From contig NZ_JAHHZO010000007.1 in the NCBI RefSeq assembly GCF_018760785.1, positions 62,001 to 126,000 of the forward strand: a stretch of DNA of 64,000 bases. The letters are read 5' to 3'. Positions 8,696-17,881 of the stretch are shown here, piece by piece (the stretch's first letter is position 1; every line of letters starts with the position of its first letter). The position numbers and the translations under genes are program-made. A model generated the notes under the pieces. That model saw only the letters and a program-made list of their open reading frames with translations, searched no databases and was not told the origin of the DNA. This DNA is from Rhizobium sp. CSW-27 (lineage in GTDB: Bacteria > Pseudomonadota > Alphaproteobacteria > Rhizobiales > Rhizobiaceae).

Positions 8696-9694
8696 ATGCC
8701 AGCAGCCGTCACCTTCCGCTCCGTGTCGCGCCATTTCGGTGCGGTCAAGGCGGTGGACCGTGTCGACCTCGACATTGCCGAGGGCGAATTCTTCGCCATG
8801 CTCGGCCCGTCCGGTTCAGGCAAGACAACCTGTCTGCGGCTGATTGCCGGCTTCGAACAGCCCGATGAGGGTGCGATTTCCATCCTCGGCGAGAGCGCCA
8901 ATGGCATTCCGCCGTGGAAGCGCAACGTCAATACGGTCTTCCAGGACTATGCGCTTTTCCCCCACATGACGATCCTCGACAATGTTGCCTATGGCCTGAT
9001 GGTGCGCGGCGTCGACAAGGCGACCCGGCACAAGGCGGCCGAGGAAGCACTCGAGCTGGTGAAGCTCTCCGGCTATGGCAATCGGCGCACCGGTCAACTC
9101 TCCGGGGGGCAAAGGCAGCGAGTCGCGCTCGCCCGCGCGCTGGTCAACAAGCCGAGCGTGCTCTTGCTCGACGAGCCACTCGGTGCGCTCGACCTGAAAC
9201 TGCGGGAAGCCATGCAGGAAGAGCTGAAGGGCCTGCAGAAGCGGCTCGGCATCACCTTTGTCCTCGTCACGCATGATCAGGCCGAGGCGCTCTCGATGGC
9301 CGACCGCGTTGCCGTCTTCAACGAGGGAGGCATCGTTCAGGCAGGTTCTCCGGAGGAAATCTACGATCGGCCGCGAACGCGCTTCGTCGCGGATTTCGTC
9401 GGTTCCGCCAATATCCTGCCTCCAGACCTCACCGGTCGGCTGATCGGGCGCAGGGGCTGGTTAAGCCTGCGCCCGGAAGCCTTCAGCCTCAAGGGCGGTG
9501 CGGGCATGCTGTCTCTTTCGGGCGTGGTCGAAGCGTCGAGCTTCATGGGCCCGGTCCGGCGCATTGCACTGCGGGCCGGCGATACCATCATCCATGCCAA
9601 TCTGCCGGCATCTGTCGCCGTCCCGGCAGATGCCGGCACGGTTACGGTCTACTTTGCATCCTCCGCACTCAACCTGCTGGAGGATGTGCCATGA
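8696..9694 (+). CDS. ydcT: Polyamine ABC transporter ATP-binding protein (PotA/YdcT-like)
   Basis: 332-residue ATPase with Walker [10 protein letters not shown] (around residue 40), the Q-loop in [11 protein letters not shown], signature LSGGQRQR, Walker [13 protein letters not shown] and the switch histidine in [10 protein letters not shown]. The last 100 residues form a TOBE-like regulatory domain ([17 protein letters not shown]). The ATG at 8696 follows CCGGAGACCATC; the frame is open for 42 further codons upstream, but those run through the palindromic repeat and are not coding. The stop overlaps the permease start (ATGA), indicating translational coupling. It energises the putrescine-type importer. 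Confidence 0.88.
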   Translation: MPAAVTFRSVSRHFGAVKAVDRVDLDIAEGEFFAMLGPSGSGKTTCLRLIAGFEQPDEGAISILGESANGIPPWKRNVNTVFQDYALFPHMTILDNVAYGLMVRGVDKATRHKAAEEALELVKLSGYGNRRTGQLSGGQRQRVALARALVNKPSVLLLDEPLGALDLKLREAMQEELKGLQKRLGITFVLVTHDQAEALSMADRVAVFNEGGIVQAGSPEEIYDRPRTRFVADFVGSANILPPDLTGRLIGRRGWLSLRPEAFSLKGGAGMLSLSGVVEASSFMGPVRRIALRAGDTIIHANLPASVAVPADAGTVTVYFASSALNLLEDVP

Positions 9695-10623
9695 CCGCGG
9701 GTCCCACGTATGACAGTCTCGCCTCCAGGTTCTCGGGTGCACTCTGGCGCAGTCCGCGCCTGCTCGTCATCTTTCTACTTGCCCCGCCGCTGCTGTGGCT
9801 CGGCATTGTCTATGTCGGCTCACTGGCAGCACTCCTCCTGCAGAGCTTCTTTTCCTTCGACGATTTCACGGCGCAGGTCGTCTATGAGTTCACCCTCTCG
9901 ACCTATGCCGAACTTTTCCGCCCGTCGAATTTCGACATCATCCAGCGCACGATCGTCATGGCCGCGCTGGTCACGATCGCCTCGGCCATTCTCGCCTTCC
10001 CGATCGCCTATTATGCCGCCCGCTATGCAAAAGGCCGATTGAAGGCCTTCTTCTATATCGGCATCATGCTGCCGCTCTGGTCGAGCTATCTCGTCAAGAT
10101 CTACGCCTGGAAGATGATCCTGTCGAAGGAGGGCATCATCAGCTGGTTTGCCGACAAGCTGCATCTGGGCTGGCTTCTCGACGTCTGGCTCTCGCTGCCG
10201 GTGGTGGGCGGCAATTCCCTCTCGGTCAGCGCAACCGGTACCTTCCTCGTATTCGTCTATATCTGGCTGCCCTACATGATCCTGCCCATCCAGGCCGCAC
10301 TGGAGCGGGTGCCAGCCAATCTGGTCGAGGCTTCCCACGATCTGGGCGGCTCACCGGGCAGGACCTTCCGCCACGTGCTGCTGCCGCTCGCCATGCCCGG
10401 CATCGCCGCAGGCTCGATCTTCACCTTCTCGCTGACGCTGGGCGACTATATCGTGCCGGGCATTATCGGCACCTCGCGCCTCTTCATCGGACAGGCCGTC
10501 TATACGCAGCAGGGAACGGCGGGCAACATTCCGCTCGCCGCCGCCTTCTCGGTCGTGCCGGTCGTCATCATGGCCTTCTATCTCTGGGGCGCCAAGAAAC
10601 GGGGAGCCTTCGATGCGCTCTGA
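9691..10623 (+). CDS. ydcU: Polyamine ABC transporter permease 1 (PotB/YdcU-like)
   Basis: 310-residue inner-membrane permease with six hydrophobic segments. The EAA coupling loop reads [26 protein letters not shown] (about residues 212-237), typical of binding-protein-dependent transport permeases. It starts at an ATG overlapping the ATPase stop by four bases and ends 11 bp inside the next permease gene, so translation of all three is coupled. Large periplasmic loops around [13 protein letters not shown] match the PotB side of the heterodimer. Confidence 0.87.
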   Translation: MTAGPTYDSLASRFSGALWRSPRLLVIFLLAPPLLWLGIVYVGSLAALLLQSFFSFDDFTAQVVYEFTLSTYAELFRPSNFDIIQRTIVMAALVTIASAILAFPIAYYAARYAKGRLKAFFYIGIMLPLWSSYLVKIYAWKMILSKEGIISWFADKLHLGWLLDVWLSLPVVGGNSLSVSATGTFLVFVYIWLPYMILPIQAALERVPANLVEASHDLGGSPGRTFRHVLLPLAMPGIAAGSIFTFSLTLGDYIVPGIIGTSRLFIGQAVYTQQGTAGNIPLAAAFSVVPVVIMAFYLWGAKKRGAFDAL

Positions 10624-11425
10624 TCACCACCGCGCACCCGTTGCGCTCAAGCTTGCGGCGATCGGCGGTCTCCTCTTCCTGCATCTGCCTATCCTGCTGA
10701 TCTTCGCCTATGCCTTCACGACGGAGGCAAAGAGCTTTCAGTGGCCGCCACCGGGGCTGACAACCCGCTGGCTCGCCGTCACCTGGGAGCGGCGCGATGT
10801 CTGGCAGGCGCTGACGCTCTCCGTCCAGGTGGCCAGCATCGCCACGGCTCTGGCACTGATCCTCGGTACGCTATGCGCCGCAGCGCTTGCCCGGGCGCGC
10901 TTCTTCGGAAAGGAGGCGATCACGCTGCTCGTCATCCTGCCGATCGCCCTGCCGGGCATCGTGACCGGGATTGCGCTGCGCTCCGCCTTCGGGTTGATCA
11001 ACATCCCGTTTTCGTTCTGGACGATCGTGCTCGGTCACGCCACCTTCTGCATCGTCGTCGTCTACAACAATGCGGTCGCCCGTTTCCGGCGCATGTCGCC
11101 TTCGCTGGTCGAGGCCTCCTACGATCTCGGCGCCAACGGCTTCCAGACCTTTCGGCATGTCATCCTGCCGAATATCGGCACGGCGCTTCTGGCCGGTGGC
11201 ATGCTGGCCTTCGCGCTCTCCTTCGACGAGGTCATCGTCACCACCTTCACCGCCGGACAGCAGCAGACACTGCCGATCTGGATGCTGGAAGAACTCATCC
11301 GCCCGCATGAGCGGCCGGTCACCAATGTCGTCGCCATGGCGGTCGTGCTGGTCACGCTTCTGCCGATCCTCGGCGCCTATTATCTCACCCGCGAGGGCGC
11401 CGAGACCGCCGGCGGCGGGAAATGA
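10613..11425 (+). CDS. ydcV: Polyamine ABC transporter permease 2 (PotC/YdcV-like)
   Basis: 270-residue second permease, six predicted transmembrane segments, EAA loop [24 protein letters not shown] and the PotC-type C-terminal region [14 protein letters not shown] (seen here as [14 protein letters not shown]). It pairs with the upstream permease to form the channel. The start overlaps the preceding gene by 11 bp, and its stop lies 20 bp before the preferred dehydrogenase start. Confidence 0.87.
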   Translation: MRSDHHRAPVALKLAAIGGLLFLHLPILLIFAYAFTTEAKSFQWPPPGLTTRWLAVTWERRDVWQALTLSVQVASIATALALILGTLCAAALARARFFGKEAITLLVILPIALPGIVTGIALRSAFGLINIPFSFWTIVLGHATFCIVVVYNNAVARFRRMSPSLVEASYDLGANGFQTFRHVILPNIGTALLAGGMLAFALSFDEVIVTTFTAGQQQTLPIWMLEELIRPHERPVTNVVAMAVVLVTLLPILGAYYLTREGAETAGGGK

Positions 11426-11445
11426 AAGACGGAAAGGGAACTGTC

Positions 11446-12885
11446 ATGAATATCGGCATGAACACCGAAATGCTCATCGGCGCCACCTTCGCCAAGGGCG
11501 AGGACCAGGAGGAAAAGATCCTTAATCCGCGCAGCGCCGAAACGATCCTCAACCTGCCGGAGGCCTCGCCGCAGCAGATCGACGCAGCCGTGAGTGCCGC
11601 CCGAGGTGCCTTCAAGTCCTGGTCGCGCACGACGCCGGCCGAGCGAGCAGGCTACCTGCTGAAGATCGCCGACACCATCGAGGCCGATGCGGATGCGTTC
11701 GCGGCCCTGGAGGCGCTCAATTGCGGCAAGCCGATCAACGCGGTGCGCAATGACGAAATCTCCGCCATCGTCGACTGCTACCGCTTCTTTGCCGGCGCCA
11801 TCCGCAACCAGCACGGCGCGATTGCCGGCGAATACCTGCCGGGCTTTACCTCGATGATCCGCCGCGACGCCGTCGGCGTCATCGGCTCGATCGCCCCGTG
11901 GAATTATCCGCTGATGATGATGGCCTGGAAGCTGGCACCCGCGATTGCCGGCGGCAATACGGTCGTCTTCAAGCCCTCCGAGCAGACGCCGCTGACGGCG
12001 CTCAAGATGGCGAAGCTTCTCGCCGATATCCTGCCCGAAGGCGTCGTCAACGTCATCCTCGGCCGCGGCGAAAGCGTCGGTAATGCCCTGATCAACCATC
12101 CGGGCATCGACATGGTGTCGATCACCGGGGACATCGCCACCGGCAAGAAGGTGATGCAGGCAGCCTCCAGGACCGTCAAGCGCACGCATCTGGAGCTCGG
12201 CGGCAAGGCCCCCGTCATCGTCTATGGCGATGCCGATATCGATGCGGCCGTCTCCGGTATCCGCGCCTTCGGCTTCTACAACGCCGGCCAGGACTGCACC
12301 GCCGCCTGCCGCATCTATGCACACAAGTCGGTCTATGACCGCTTCGTCGCCGACCTCTCGTCCGCCGTTTCCTCGATCCGCTACGGGCTTGCCGACGACA
12401 CCGAAAACGAGATCGGCCCGCTGATCTCGCAGCGCCAGCGCGACCGGGTAGCAAGTTTCGTCCAGCGCGCGGCTGAGACAGGGCATGTCGAAGTCACGGC
12501 CGGCGGGGCGATCCCCAGCGGTCCGGGCTTCTACTACCAGCCGACCGTGGTGGCAGGTGCATTGCAGACCGACGAGATCGTCCGCCGCGAAGTTTTCGGC
12601 CCTGTCGTCTCCGTCACGCCGTTTGGCGATGATGACGATGTCGTCGGCTGGGCCAACGAGTCCGACTACGGTCTGGCTTCCTCCGTCTGGACCAAGGACC
12701 TTTCGAAGGCCATGCAGGCCTCCGCCGAGCTTCGCTATGGCTGCACCTGGATCAACACACATTTCATGCTGTGCAACGAGATGCCGCATGGCGGCCTCAA
12801 GCAATCGGGCTATGGCAAGGACATGTCGATTTATGCCCTGGAGGATTACACGGTCGTCCGCCATGTGATGATCGCACACGGCTGA
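11446..12885 (+). CDS. patD: Aldehyde dehydrogenase, probable gamma-aminobutyraldehyde dehydrogenase
   Basis: 479-residue NAD-dependent aldehyde dehydrogenase. The catalytic glutamate is E250 in LELGGKAP and the nucleophilic cysteine is C284 in GQDCTA; IAPWNYP and FKPSEQTPL are the family cofactor motifs. The ATG at 11446 (AAAGGGAACTGTC upstream) is preferred to an ATG at 11422 overlapping the permease stop. As the fifth gene of a ydcSTUV-like operon it most likely oxidises 4-aminobutanal to GABA, as E. coli PatD does; betaine aldehyde or another amino-aldehyde remains possible. No transaminase or amine oxidase is encoded nearby, so the first catabolic step would have to come from elsewhere in the genome. 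Confidence 0.8.
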   Translation: MNIGMNTEMLIGATFAKGEDQEEKILNPRSAETILNLPEASPQQIDAAVSAARGAFKSWSRTTPAERAGYLLKIADTIEADADAFAALEALNCGKPINAVRNDEISAIVDCYRFFAGAIRNQHGAIAGEYLPGFTSMIRRDAVGVIGSIAPWNYPLMMMAWKLAPAIAGGNTVVFKPSEQTPLTALKMAKLLADILPEGVVNVILGRGESVGNALINHPGIDMVSITGDIATGKKVMQAASRTVKRTHLELGGKAPVIVYGDADIDAAVSGIRAFGFYNAGQDCTAACRIYAHKSVYDRFVADLSSAVSSIRYGLADDTENEIGPLISQRQRDRVASFVQRAAETGHVEVTAGGAIPSGPGFYYQPTVVAGALQTDEIVRREVFGPVVSVTPFGDDDDVVGWANESDYGLASSVWTKDLSKAMQASAELRYGCTWINTHFMLCNEMPHGGLKQSGYGKDMSIYALEDYTVVRHVMIAHG

Positions 12886-12894
12886 CAACGGCAC

Positions 12895-13064
12895 CCCACC
12901 GCAACGGCCCTGCTCGACGACTGGCCCAAGGCCGAGATGGAACAGGTTCTGGCGAGTGGCAGCCTGATGTAGCCACAGGAGGTGGCCGAAGCCGCCGTCT
13001 TCATGTTGACGAGACCCCGCCATGGCGTGATCTGGTGATCCTGCTGAACAGCGTGGATCTGTGA
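12895..13064 (+). pseudogene. C-terminal remnant of a short-chain dehydrogenase
   Basis: Translation from about 12895 gives TATALLDDWPKAEMEQVLA followed by GSLM, an in-frame TAG at 12970-12972, then PQEVAEAAVFMLTRPR. After a frameshift near 13020 it continues RDLVILLNSVDL and stops at 13062-13064. This is the recognisable tail of SDR enzymes (EPEEVAEAVLFMLTRP...RDIVILPNSVDL type). The stop, the frameshift and the missing N-terminal two thirds show a dead fragment. It begins about 10 bp after the patD stop, at an apparent deletion junction. Confidence 0.65.
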
Positions 13065-13097
13065 GGCGCGCGGACGCGCAGAACCGGGAGGAGGGGC

Positions 13098-13200
13098 ATG
13101 ATCGCCCGGCAGTCTTTCATCGGGATCGACGTCGGCGCCGGCAGTGCGTACGGGAGCATCAACGGGACGCCAGGTGCGACGATGCCGACAAGACCAGTCG
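13098..13200 (+). pseudogene. N-terminal remnant of an FGGY-type carbohydrate kinase
   Basis: An ATG with an excellent ribosome site (GGGAGGAGGGGC) begins MIARQSFIGIDVGAGSA, matching the phosphate-1 loop start of FGGY sugar kinases (IDVGTGSAR). The match then continues only in another frame (VRTGASTGRQV) and fades by about 13200, shortly before the 3' end of the convergent LysR gene. It lies 33 bp after the SDR remnant, as in a sugar/polyol catabolic operon. The right end of the fragment is approximate. Confidence 0.45.
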
Positions 13201-13243
13201 AGCGGCAGCACCTCCGCTCTGGATCGCGGCGGTTCCAATCCCG

Positions 13244-14179
13244 TCAACGGGGCGGTTCGCTGATCTGTCCCAGATAGCGAGCCGTCCAGCGCCCTGCCTG
13301 GATGTTGTCGCGGGCGGAGCTGTGCAGCATGTCGATGAAGCGCCGGGCGGCCAGGGTGCGCTCCGTGTTGTCGAGGGTCGCGATCAGCCAGGTGACCCAG
13401 AGCCCCTCGATCGGTGCCCAGGAAAACCGGGTCAGCGGCGAGTTCACCATGCCGCAATAGGGCATGATGGCGTATCCCACCTTCCGGCGGATGAGGTCGT
13501 CCATCGGCGCATATTCCGTCTCGACGGCAATCTTGGCGCGGCGACCGATGCGGGCGAATTCCCCTTCGATCAGGGTGCGCAGCCCATCCGGACGCGGCGT
13601 GAGGATGAGCGGGCAGTCGGCCACCCTGTCGATCGAAATCGGCTGATCCGTCGAAAGCCCGCTGTCGAGCGGACCGACGAGATAGAGCTGCTCCGTCAGC
13701 AGCGGTTCCGTGTGCAGGTCGGGTTCCGTCAGCGGTGCGGCCAGGATGCCGATATCGATGTCCCGGAAGAAGATCGCCTCGCGCAGCTGGAAGGAATGCG
13801 CGCCGCGCACGCGAAGCCGCACATGCGGATAGGTCTCCACATAGGTCGCCACGAGCTCCCCCGTCAGCACACGCCCCATGAAGGGCGGGGCGCCGAAGGC
13901 GAGCCGGCCGGAGGGCGTGTTGGCGGCATGGGTGACTTCGCCGGGCACACGGGCAATCTCTTCCAGGATCGCCTCGGCGCGCGCGCGAAACACTTCGCCC
14001 GCGGGCGTCAGGGTCAGGCCACGACCCGTGCGGTGAAAGAGGGACGTGCCGATCTCCTGTTCCAGGGCAGCGATCTGGCGGCTGAGCGCCGGCTGGGAGA
14101 TGTCGAGCTTTTCTGCCACCCGCGACAGATTGCCGAATTCGGCGACCTTCAGGAAATACTCCCATTTGCGCAGGTTCAC
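13244..14179 (-). CDS. LysR-family transcriptional regulator
   Basis: 311-residue LysR protein. The HTH is LRKWEYFLKVAEFGNLSRVAEKLDIS with QPALSRQIAALEQEIG; the sensor domain begins RLAFGAPPFMGRVLTGELV. I chose the GTG at 14179, directly preceded by GGAGGAGGCTCTC and placing the HTH at the N-terminus; an ATG at 14209 adds ten residues. It is divergent from the binding-protein gene at 14311 with an AT-rich dyad between them, so it probably regulates the 14.3-20.9 kb operon and itself. The co-inducer is unknown. Confidence 0.86.
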   Translation of the reverse strand: MNLRKWEYFLKVAEFGNLSRVAEKLDISQPALSRQIAALEQEIGTSLFHRTGRGLTLTPAGEVFRARAEAILEEIARVPGEVTHAANTPSGRLAFGAPPFMGRVLTGELVATYVETYPHVRLRVRGAHSFQLREAIFFRDIDIGILAAPLTEPDLHTEPLLTEQLYLVGPLDSGLSTDQPISIDRVADCPLILTPRPDGLRTLIEGEFARIGRRAKIAVETEYAPMDDLIRRKVGYAIMPYCGMVNSPLTRFSWAPIEGLWVTWLIATLDNTERTLAARRFIDMLHSSARDNIQAGRWTARYLGQISEPPR

Positions 14180-14201
14180 GAGAGCCTCCTCCGCCTCATC
14201 G

Positions 14202-14220
14202 ATATGCAATTGAAGTTATA
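14202..14220. promoter_or_regulatory. Candidate LysR binding site in the divergent gap
   Basis: AT-rich stretch ATATGCAATTGAAGTTATA with ATA/TAT arms around a CAATTG core, close to the T-N11-A style of LysR operators. It is 23 bp upstream of the LysR start and about 90 bp upstream of the binding-protein start. Assignment rests on position and dyad symmetry alone. Confidence 0.35.
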
Positions 14221-14310
14221 GCTGAACTGCCGTTCTGTCTATTGATGAAAGTCAAGCCGGTGGGGATAGTAGATCGAAGGGTTGAGGAGCCCGCATTCGA
14301 GGAGGACACC

Positions 14311-15237
14311 ATGTTCAAGCGCGCATTCATCATCGCGGGCACGTTCGCGCTCGCTGCCATTCCGGCTCTCGCCGAAACGAAGATCGCCATCGGCACGCCC
14401 CCGATCGCCGAGGTCGAGGCGGCTTTCGTTGCCAAGGACGAGGGACTGTTCGACAAGAACGGCCTGAATATCGAATTTCTGCCCACCGGCTCGAACCAGA
14501 CGCTGGTCGCGGCCCTGGTCGCCGGCTCGCACCAGATCGTGGCCGTCTCGCCGACCGTCCTGCTGCAGGCGGTGGATAGCGGCATTGATCTCGTCGTCGT
14601 TGCCAATTGCGGCGTCACGGCACCGCGCACCGCCAAGAATGTAGGCCTTGCCGTGCGTGAAGGCGCGGCAATCGATAAGCCGGAGGATCTCGTCGGCAAG
14701 AAGGTGGGCACGCCGAGCATCGGCGGCACGCTCGACATCCTGTTCCGCCAGTGGCTGAAGCAGAAGAAGGTGTCCGATAAGAGCATCACCTTCATCGAGG
14801 TGCCGATCCCCAACACCGCCGACGTGCTGAAGGGAGGCACGATCGACGCCATCATCGCCGGACAGCCGTCGCTCGGACGCGCGGTCAGCCAGTCGAACGG
14901 CAAGGTGGCTTTCCACTTCATGTCGGAACTTCCGGCCGATCTGCCCTACACGACCTTCGTGGCAACCCGCGACTGGGCCAAGGCGAATACGGCGACTATC
15001 GCCTCGTTCCGCACGGCCTTTGCACAGGCGGCGGATTTCATCGGCAAGAACCCGGACAGGACGCGCGAGATCGTCTCGAAATATACGCGTCTCCCGGTCG
15101 AGGTTCTGAGCAAGATCGAACTGCCCGAGTGCAAGCCGGTTCCGACGGTTGCAGCGCTCGACTATCTGGAGAAGGCGATGCAGGACGGCGGTATGCTGAG
15201 CGGCAAGATCGACACCGCGGGCCTGATCGCACCCTGA
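14311..15237 (+). CDS. ABC transporter substrate-binding protein (SsuA/TauA/NMT1-like)
   Basis: 308-residue periplasmic binding protein. A signal peptide (MFKRAFIIAGTFALAAIPALAE) is followed by KIAIGTPPIAEVEAAFVAKDEGLF and ALVAGSHQIVAVSP, the lobe-1 features of the sulfonate/nitrate/thiamine-precursor group. The ATG at 14311 follows GAGGAGGACACC. It is separated from the downstream TPP-enzyme gene by a hairpin at 15254-15281 that may set the binding protein in excess. The substrate is unknown; the transport class handles small anions, sulfonates and aromatic or pyrimidine compounds. Confidence 0.83.
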   Translation: MFKRAFIIAGTFALAAIPALAETKIAIGTPPIAEVEAAFVAKDEGLFDKNGLNIEFLPTGSNQTLVAALVAGSHQIVAVSPTVLLQAVDSGIDLVVVANCGVTAPRTAKNVGLAVREGAAIDKPEDLVGKKVGTPSIGGTLDILFRQWLKQKKVSDKSITFIEVPIPNTADVLKGGTIDAIIAGQPSLGRAVSQSNGKVAFHFMSELPADLPYTTFVATRDWAKANTATIASFRTAFAQAADFIGKNPDRTREIVSKYTRLPVEVLSKIELPECKPVPTVAALDYLEKAMQDGGMLSGKIDTAGLIAP

Positions 15238-15253
15238 CAGGACATGGCTCCCC

Positions 15254-15281
15254 CGCGGGCGGGACTGGTCGTTTGCCCGCG
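15254..15281 (+). terminator. Hairpin between binding protein and TPP-enzyme genes (attenuator-like)
   Basis: CGCGGGC (15254-15260) pairs with GCCCGCG (15275-15281) around a 14-nt loop, and CTTCTTTCCTT follows on the plus strand. It sits 17 bp after the binding-protein stop. Because the downstream genes clearly belong to the same system, partial termination or 3' mRNA protection is more likely than a full stop. Confidence 0.5.
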
Positions 15282-15306
15282 CTTCTTTCCTTAGACAGGT
15301 GGTATC

Positions 15307-17052
15307 ATGATTGAGATGACCGGCGCCGAGGCGCTGACCCGTTTGCTTGTTCCGGAAGCCGTTCCCTTCGTCTTCGGGATTGCGGGTGGCAAGCTGAATC
15401 CGCTGCTGCACGCCATCTCCCGCGAGCCTTCGATCCGCTATCTGGGCGTTCGCCACGAAGCGGCAGGCCCTTTGATGGGGGCCGCGGTAGCCGCCGCAAG
15501 CGGACGGGTCTGCGTGGCGCTCGGCGAGATGGGACCGGGATCCTCCAATCTGGTCGGGGGGCTCGGCACGGCCTTCAACAACAATCTGCCGCTGCTGCTG
15601 ATCACCTCCAACAATCATCTCGCCGCCTCCTATCCGAACCGCGGCATGTTCATGGATCTCGATACCCATGCACTGCTGAAGCCGCTCACCAAATGGAGTG
15701 CGGTGGTTCACGATGGGCGCAGGCTGCCGGATCTGGTGCGCGATGCCTTCCGTCAGGCGCTGACGGGGCGAAAGGGACCCGTTCACCTCGACGTGCCGCA
15801 GGAGATCCTCGGCGGTCGCTTCCCGTTCGACGAAGCTGCTTTTGCCCTTGCGCCGGAACAGTATCGGTCGGTCAAAGGTCCGCGTGCGCCGGCGGCACAG
15901 ATCGCCCGCGCCGCCGAGATGCTTGCTATGGCGAAGCGCCCGCTGCTGGTGGCGGGCGGTGGCGTGGTGTCGGCCAATGGCGGCGATCTGTTCCGTTCGC
16001 TGATGGACCTCGTCCAGGCGCCGGCGCTGACGACGCAGATGGGCATCGGCACCGTGCCGTCAAACTCGCCCTATTTCATCGGGCAGGGCGGCATCATCGG
16101 CGGGGACGCCATCCAGGCGGCGTTCAGGGAGGCGGATGTCATCCTGGCGATCGGCTGCCGGTTTTCGTCCTGGCTGTGGGACGACGGCGGTGCGCTGAGC
16201 AAGGGCGATGCAGCGCTCATCAATGTCAATATCGATCCCATGAGCCTCGGCGCCAACAGCCCCCACGCGCTCGGCATCTGGGCCGATGCGGCCGATGCGC
16301 TGGAGGACCTGATCGCGGCGCTTACCGCCCGTCCGAGGACGGATTGCTCCGGCTGGCTCGCTCACCTGCGCGGTGTCCATGCCGGATATCTGGCAAAGCT
16401 CGAGACAATGGCCCGCGACGAGGGCGCGGTCATGCACCCGGCACGCCTTGGCCTCGCATTGGGCAAACTGCTGCCGGAGGATGCCCTGATTGCCTATGAC
16501 GGCGGCCATACCTCGTTCTGGAGCAATGATCTGACGCCGGCCGTGGTGGAGCGGACGCGCTTTCACGAGCCCGGCATGTGCCAGCTCGGCTTTGGAACGC
16601 CCTATGCCGTGGCCCTGAAGCTGCTCCATCCCGAACGACCCGTGTTCAACATTTGCGGCGACGGCGCCTTCGGCTTCACCCTCTCCGAACTCGATACGGC
16701 ACGGCGTTACGGCCTGCCGATCATCAACATCATCCACAACAACGCCTCCTGGGGCGTGATCAAGATGGGCCAGCGCAAGAGTTTCGACTTCTCCTTCGGC
16801 AGCGATCTGGAGGGCACCGATTACGCGGCGATTGCCCGCGGTTTCGGCTGCCATGGCGAGGTGGTGACGGCGGTGGACGAGGTGGAGCCGGCGCTCCAGC
16901 GGGCCATGCGGTCCGGCCTTCCGGCGGTGATCGATTGCCGCGTCCGTTTCGAGGCGCATCCCAGCATGCCATATTTCGCGCGGATGAATGCCTATGGTTA
17001 TCCAAAAGGTACGGGCGCCGGTCCGCATGCCGCGCTCGTGAAAGGAGCCTGA
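15307..17052 (+). CDS. Thiamine-diphosphate-dependent enzyme (acetolactate synthase/benzoylformate decarboxylase fold)
   Basis: 581-residue ThDP enzyme with the three-domain layout of acetolactate synthase relatives. The cofactor-activating glutamate is E51 (RHEAAG), GPGSSN and GTAFNNNLPLL follow in the PYR domain, a central nucleotide-binding-like domain begins around residue 190 (RAAEMLAMAKRPLLVAGGG), and the PP domain carries GDG (451-453) with the downstream NN-x-SWG that binds Mg and diphosphate. It may decarboxylate a 2-oxo acid or ligate an acyl unit; the exact reaction is not readable. It is embedded between the binding protein and ATPase genes of one ABC importer, so its substrate is probably what the importer brings in or its first product. 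Sulfoacetaldehyde acetyltransferase was considered but the N-terminal motifs do not fit well. Confidence 0.8.
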   Translation: MIEMTGAEALTRLLVPEAVPFVFGIAGGKLNPLLHAISREPSIRYLGVRHEAAGPLMGAAVAAASGRVCVALGEMGPGSSNLVGGLGTAFNNNLPLLLITSNNHLAASYPNRGMFMDLDTHALLKPLTKWSAVVHDGRRLPDLVRDAFRQALTGRKGPVHLDVPQEILGGRFPFDEAAFALAPEQYRSVKGPRAPAAQIARAAEMLAMAKRPLLVAGGGVVSANGGDLFRSLMDLVQAPALTTQMGIGTVPSNSPYFIGQGGIIGGDAIQAAFREADVILAIGCRFSSWLWDDGGALSKGDAALINVNIDPMSLGANSPHALGIWADAADALEDLIAALTARPRTDCSGWLAHLRGVHAGYLAKLETMARDEGAVMHPARLGLALGKLLPEDALIAYDGGHTSFWSNDLTPAVVERTRFHEPGMCQLGFGTPYAVALKLLHPERPVFNICGDGAFGFTLSELDTARRYGLPIINIIHNNASWGVIKMGQRKSFDFSFGSDLEGTDYAAIARGFGCHGEVVTAVDEVEPALQRAMRSGLPAVIDCRVRFEAHPSMPYFARMNAYGYPKGTGAGPHAALVKGA

Positions 17053-17053
17053 C

Positions 17054-17881
17054 ATGGCCATGACCCAGGCGATCCTTCAGGCCGGACGGAATGAGATGGC
17101 AGGTTCGGTCTTGCGCGCCGATGAGCCCCGCATCCGTATCCGGGACGTCACCCTCTCCTATGGCGCCTTGCAGATCATCGGCGGCATCAGCATCGATATT
17201 GCGCCGGGTGAAAGCATTTGCGTGATCGGCCCGTCCGGCTGCGGCAAGACAACCCTGCTGCGCATGCTGGCGGGCCTGGCGCGGCCAACCTCCGGTGCCG
17301 TCGAGCTGGATGGATCGGTGCTCGGCGGCCCGGATCGTTCGGTGGCAATCGTCTTTCAGGATTACGGCAAGGCGCTTCTGCCCTGGCGGACGGCGGCCGG
17401 AAACGTGTCGTTGGCGCTCGAGGCGCGCGGCTGCCCGGCCAAGGAGAGGCCGGCGATCATCCGCGAGCTTCTGGAAAAGATCGGTCTCGGCCGCCATGCG
17501 GACAAATACCCTTCGGAAATGTCGGGCGGTATGCAGCAGCGCCTTCAGATTGCCCGGTGCCTTGCGCAGGAGCCGAAGGTTCTTCTGATGGACGAACCCT
17601 TCGGCGCGCTGGACGCGATGACCCGCCAGGCGCTGCAGGACGAAGTGCTCTCGCTGGTTGCCACGACCGGTGCCACCATGGTTTTCGTCACCCATGATCT
17701 GGAGGAGGCGATTTATCTGGGAGACCGCATCGTCTGCCTTCAGCCCAATCCGGGCCGCGTCGGCCGCATGGTGGATGTGCGGCTGGCGCGACCGCGGGAC
17801 CAACTCGTGACCCGGGAGGATCCGGAATTCCTGCGTCTCCGGCGCGAACTCTATGATCTCATCAAGGATGATCACCAATGA
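17054..17881 (+). CDS. ABC transporter ATP-binding protein (SsuB/TauB-like)
   Basis: 275-residue ATPase: Walker A GPSGCGKTT, Q-loop VFQDYGKALLPW, signature MSGGMQQR, Walker B LLMDEPFGALD, switch region VTHDLEEAI. The PW after the Q-loop and the MSGGMQQR signature are typical of the nitrate/sulfonate/taurine subfamily. The start is 1 bp after the TPP-enzyme stop with AAAGGAGCCTGAC, and the end overlaps the permease start (ATGA). Confidence 0.88.
   Translation: MAMTQAILQAGRNEMAGSVLRADEPRIRIRDVTLSYGALQIIGGISIDIAPGESICVIGPSGCGKTTLLRMLAGLARPTSGAVELDGSVLGGPDRSVAIVFQDYGKALLPWRTAAGNVSLALEARGCPAKERPAIIRELLEKIGLGRHADKYPSEMSGGMQQRLQIARCLAQEPKVLLMDEPFGALDAMTRQALQDEVLSLVATTGATMVFVTHDLEEAIYLGDRIVCLQPNPGRVGRMVDVRLARPRDQLVTREDPEFLRLRRELYDLIKDDHQ

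Noticed and set aside
13061..14221. A 386-codon plus-strand frame opposite the second LysR gene
   Set aside because: Antisense to an intact LysR protein with a classical HTH; no protein features of its own.
15307..17052. Assignment of the ThDP enzyme as sulfoacetaldehyde acetyltransferase because of the taurine-type importer
   Set aside because: The N-terminal and active-site segments (GIAGGKLNPLL, RHEAAG, GTAFNNNLPLL) do not resemble that enzyme closely, and no phosphate acetyltransferase or sulfite exporter gene is nearby.
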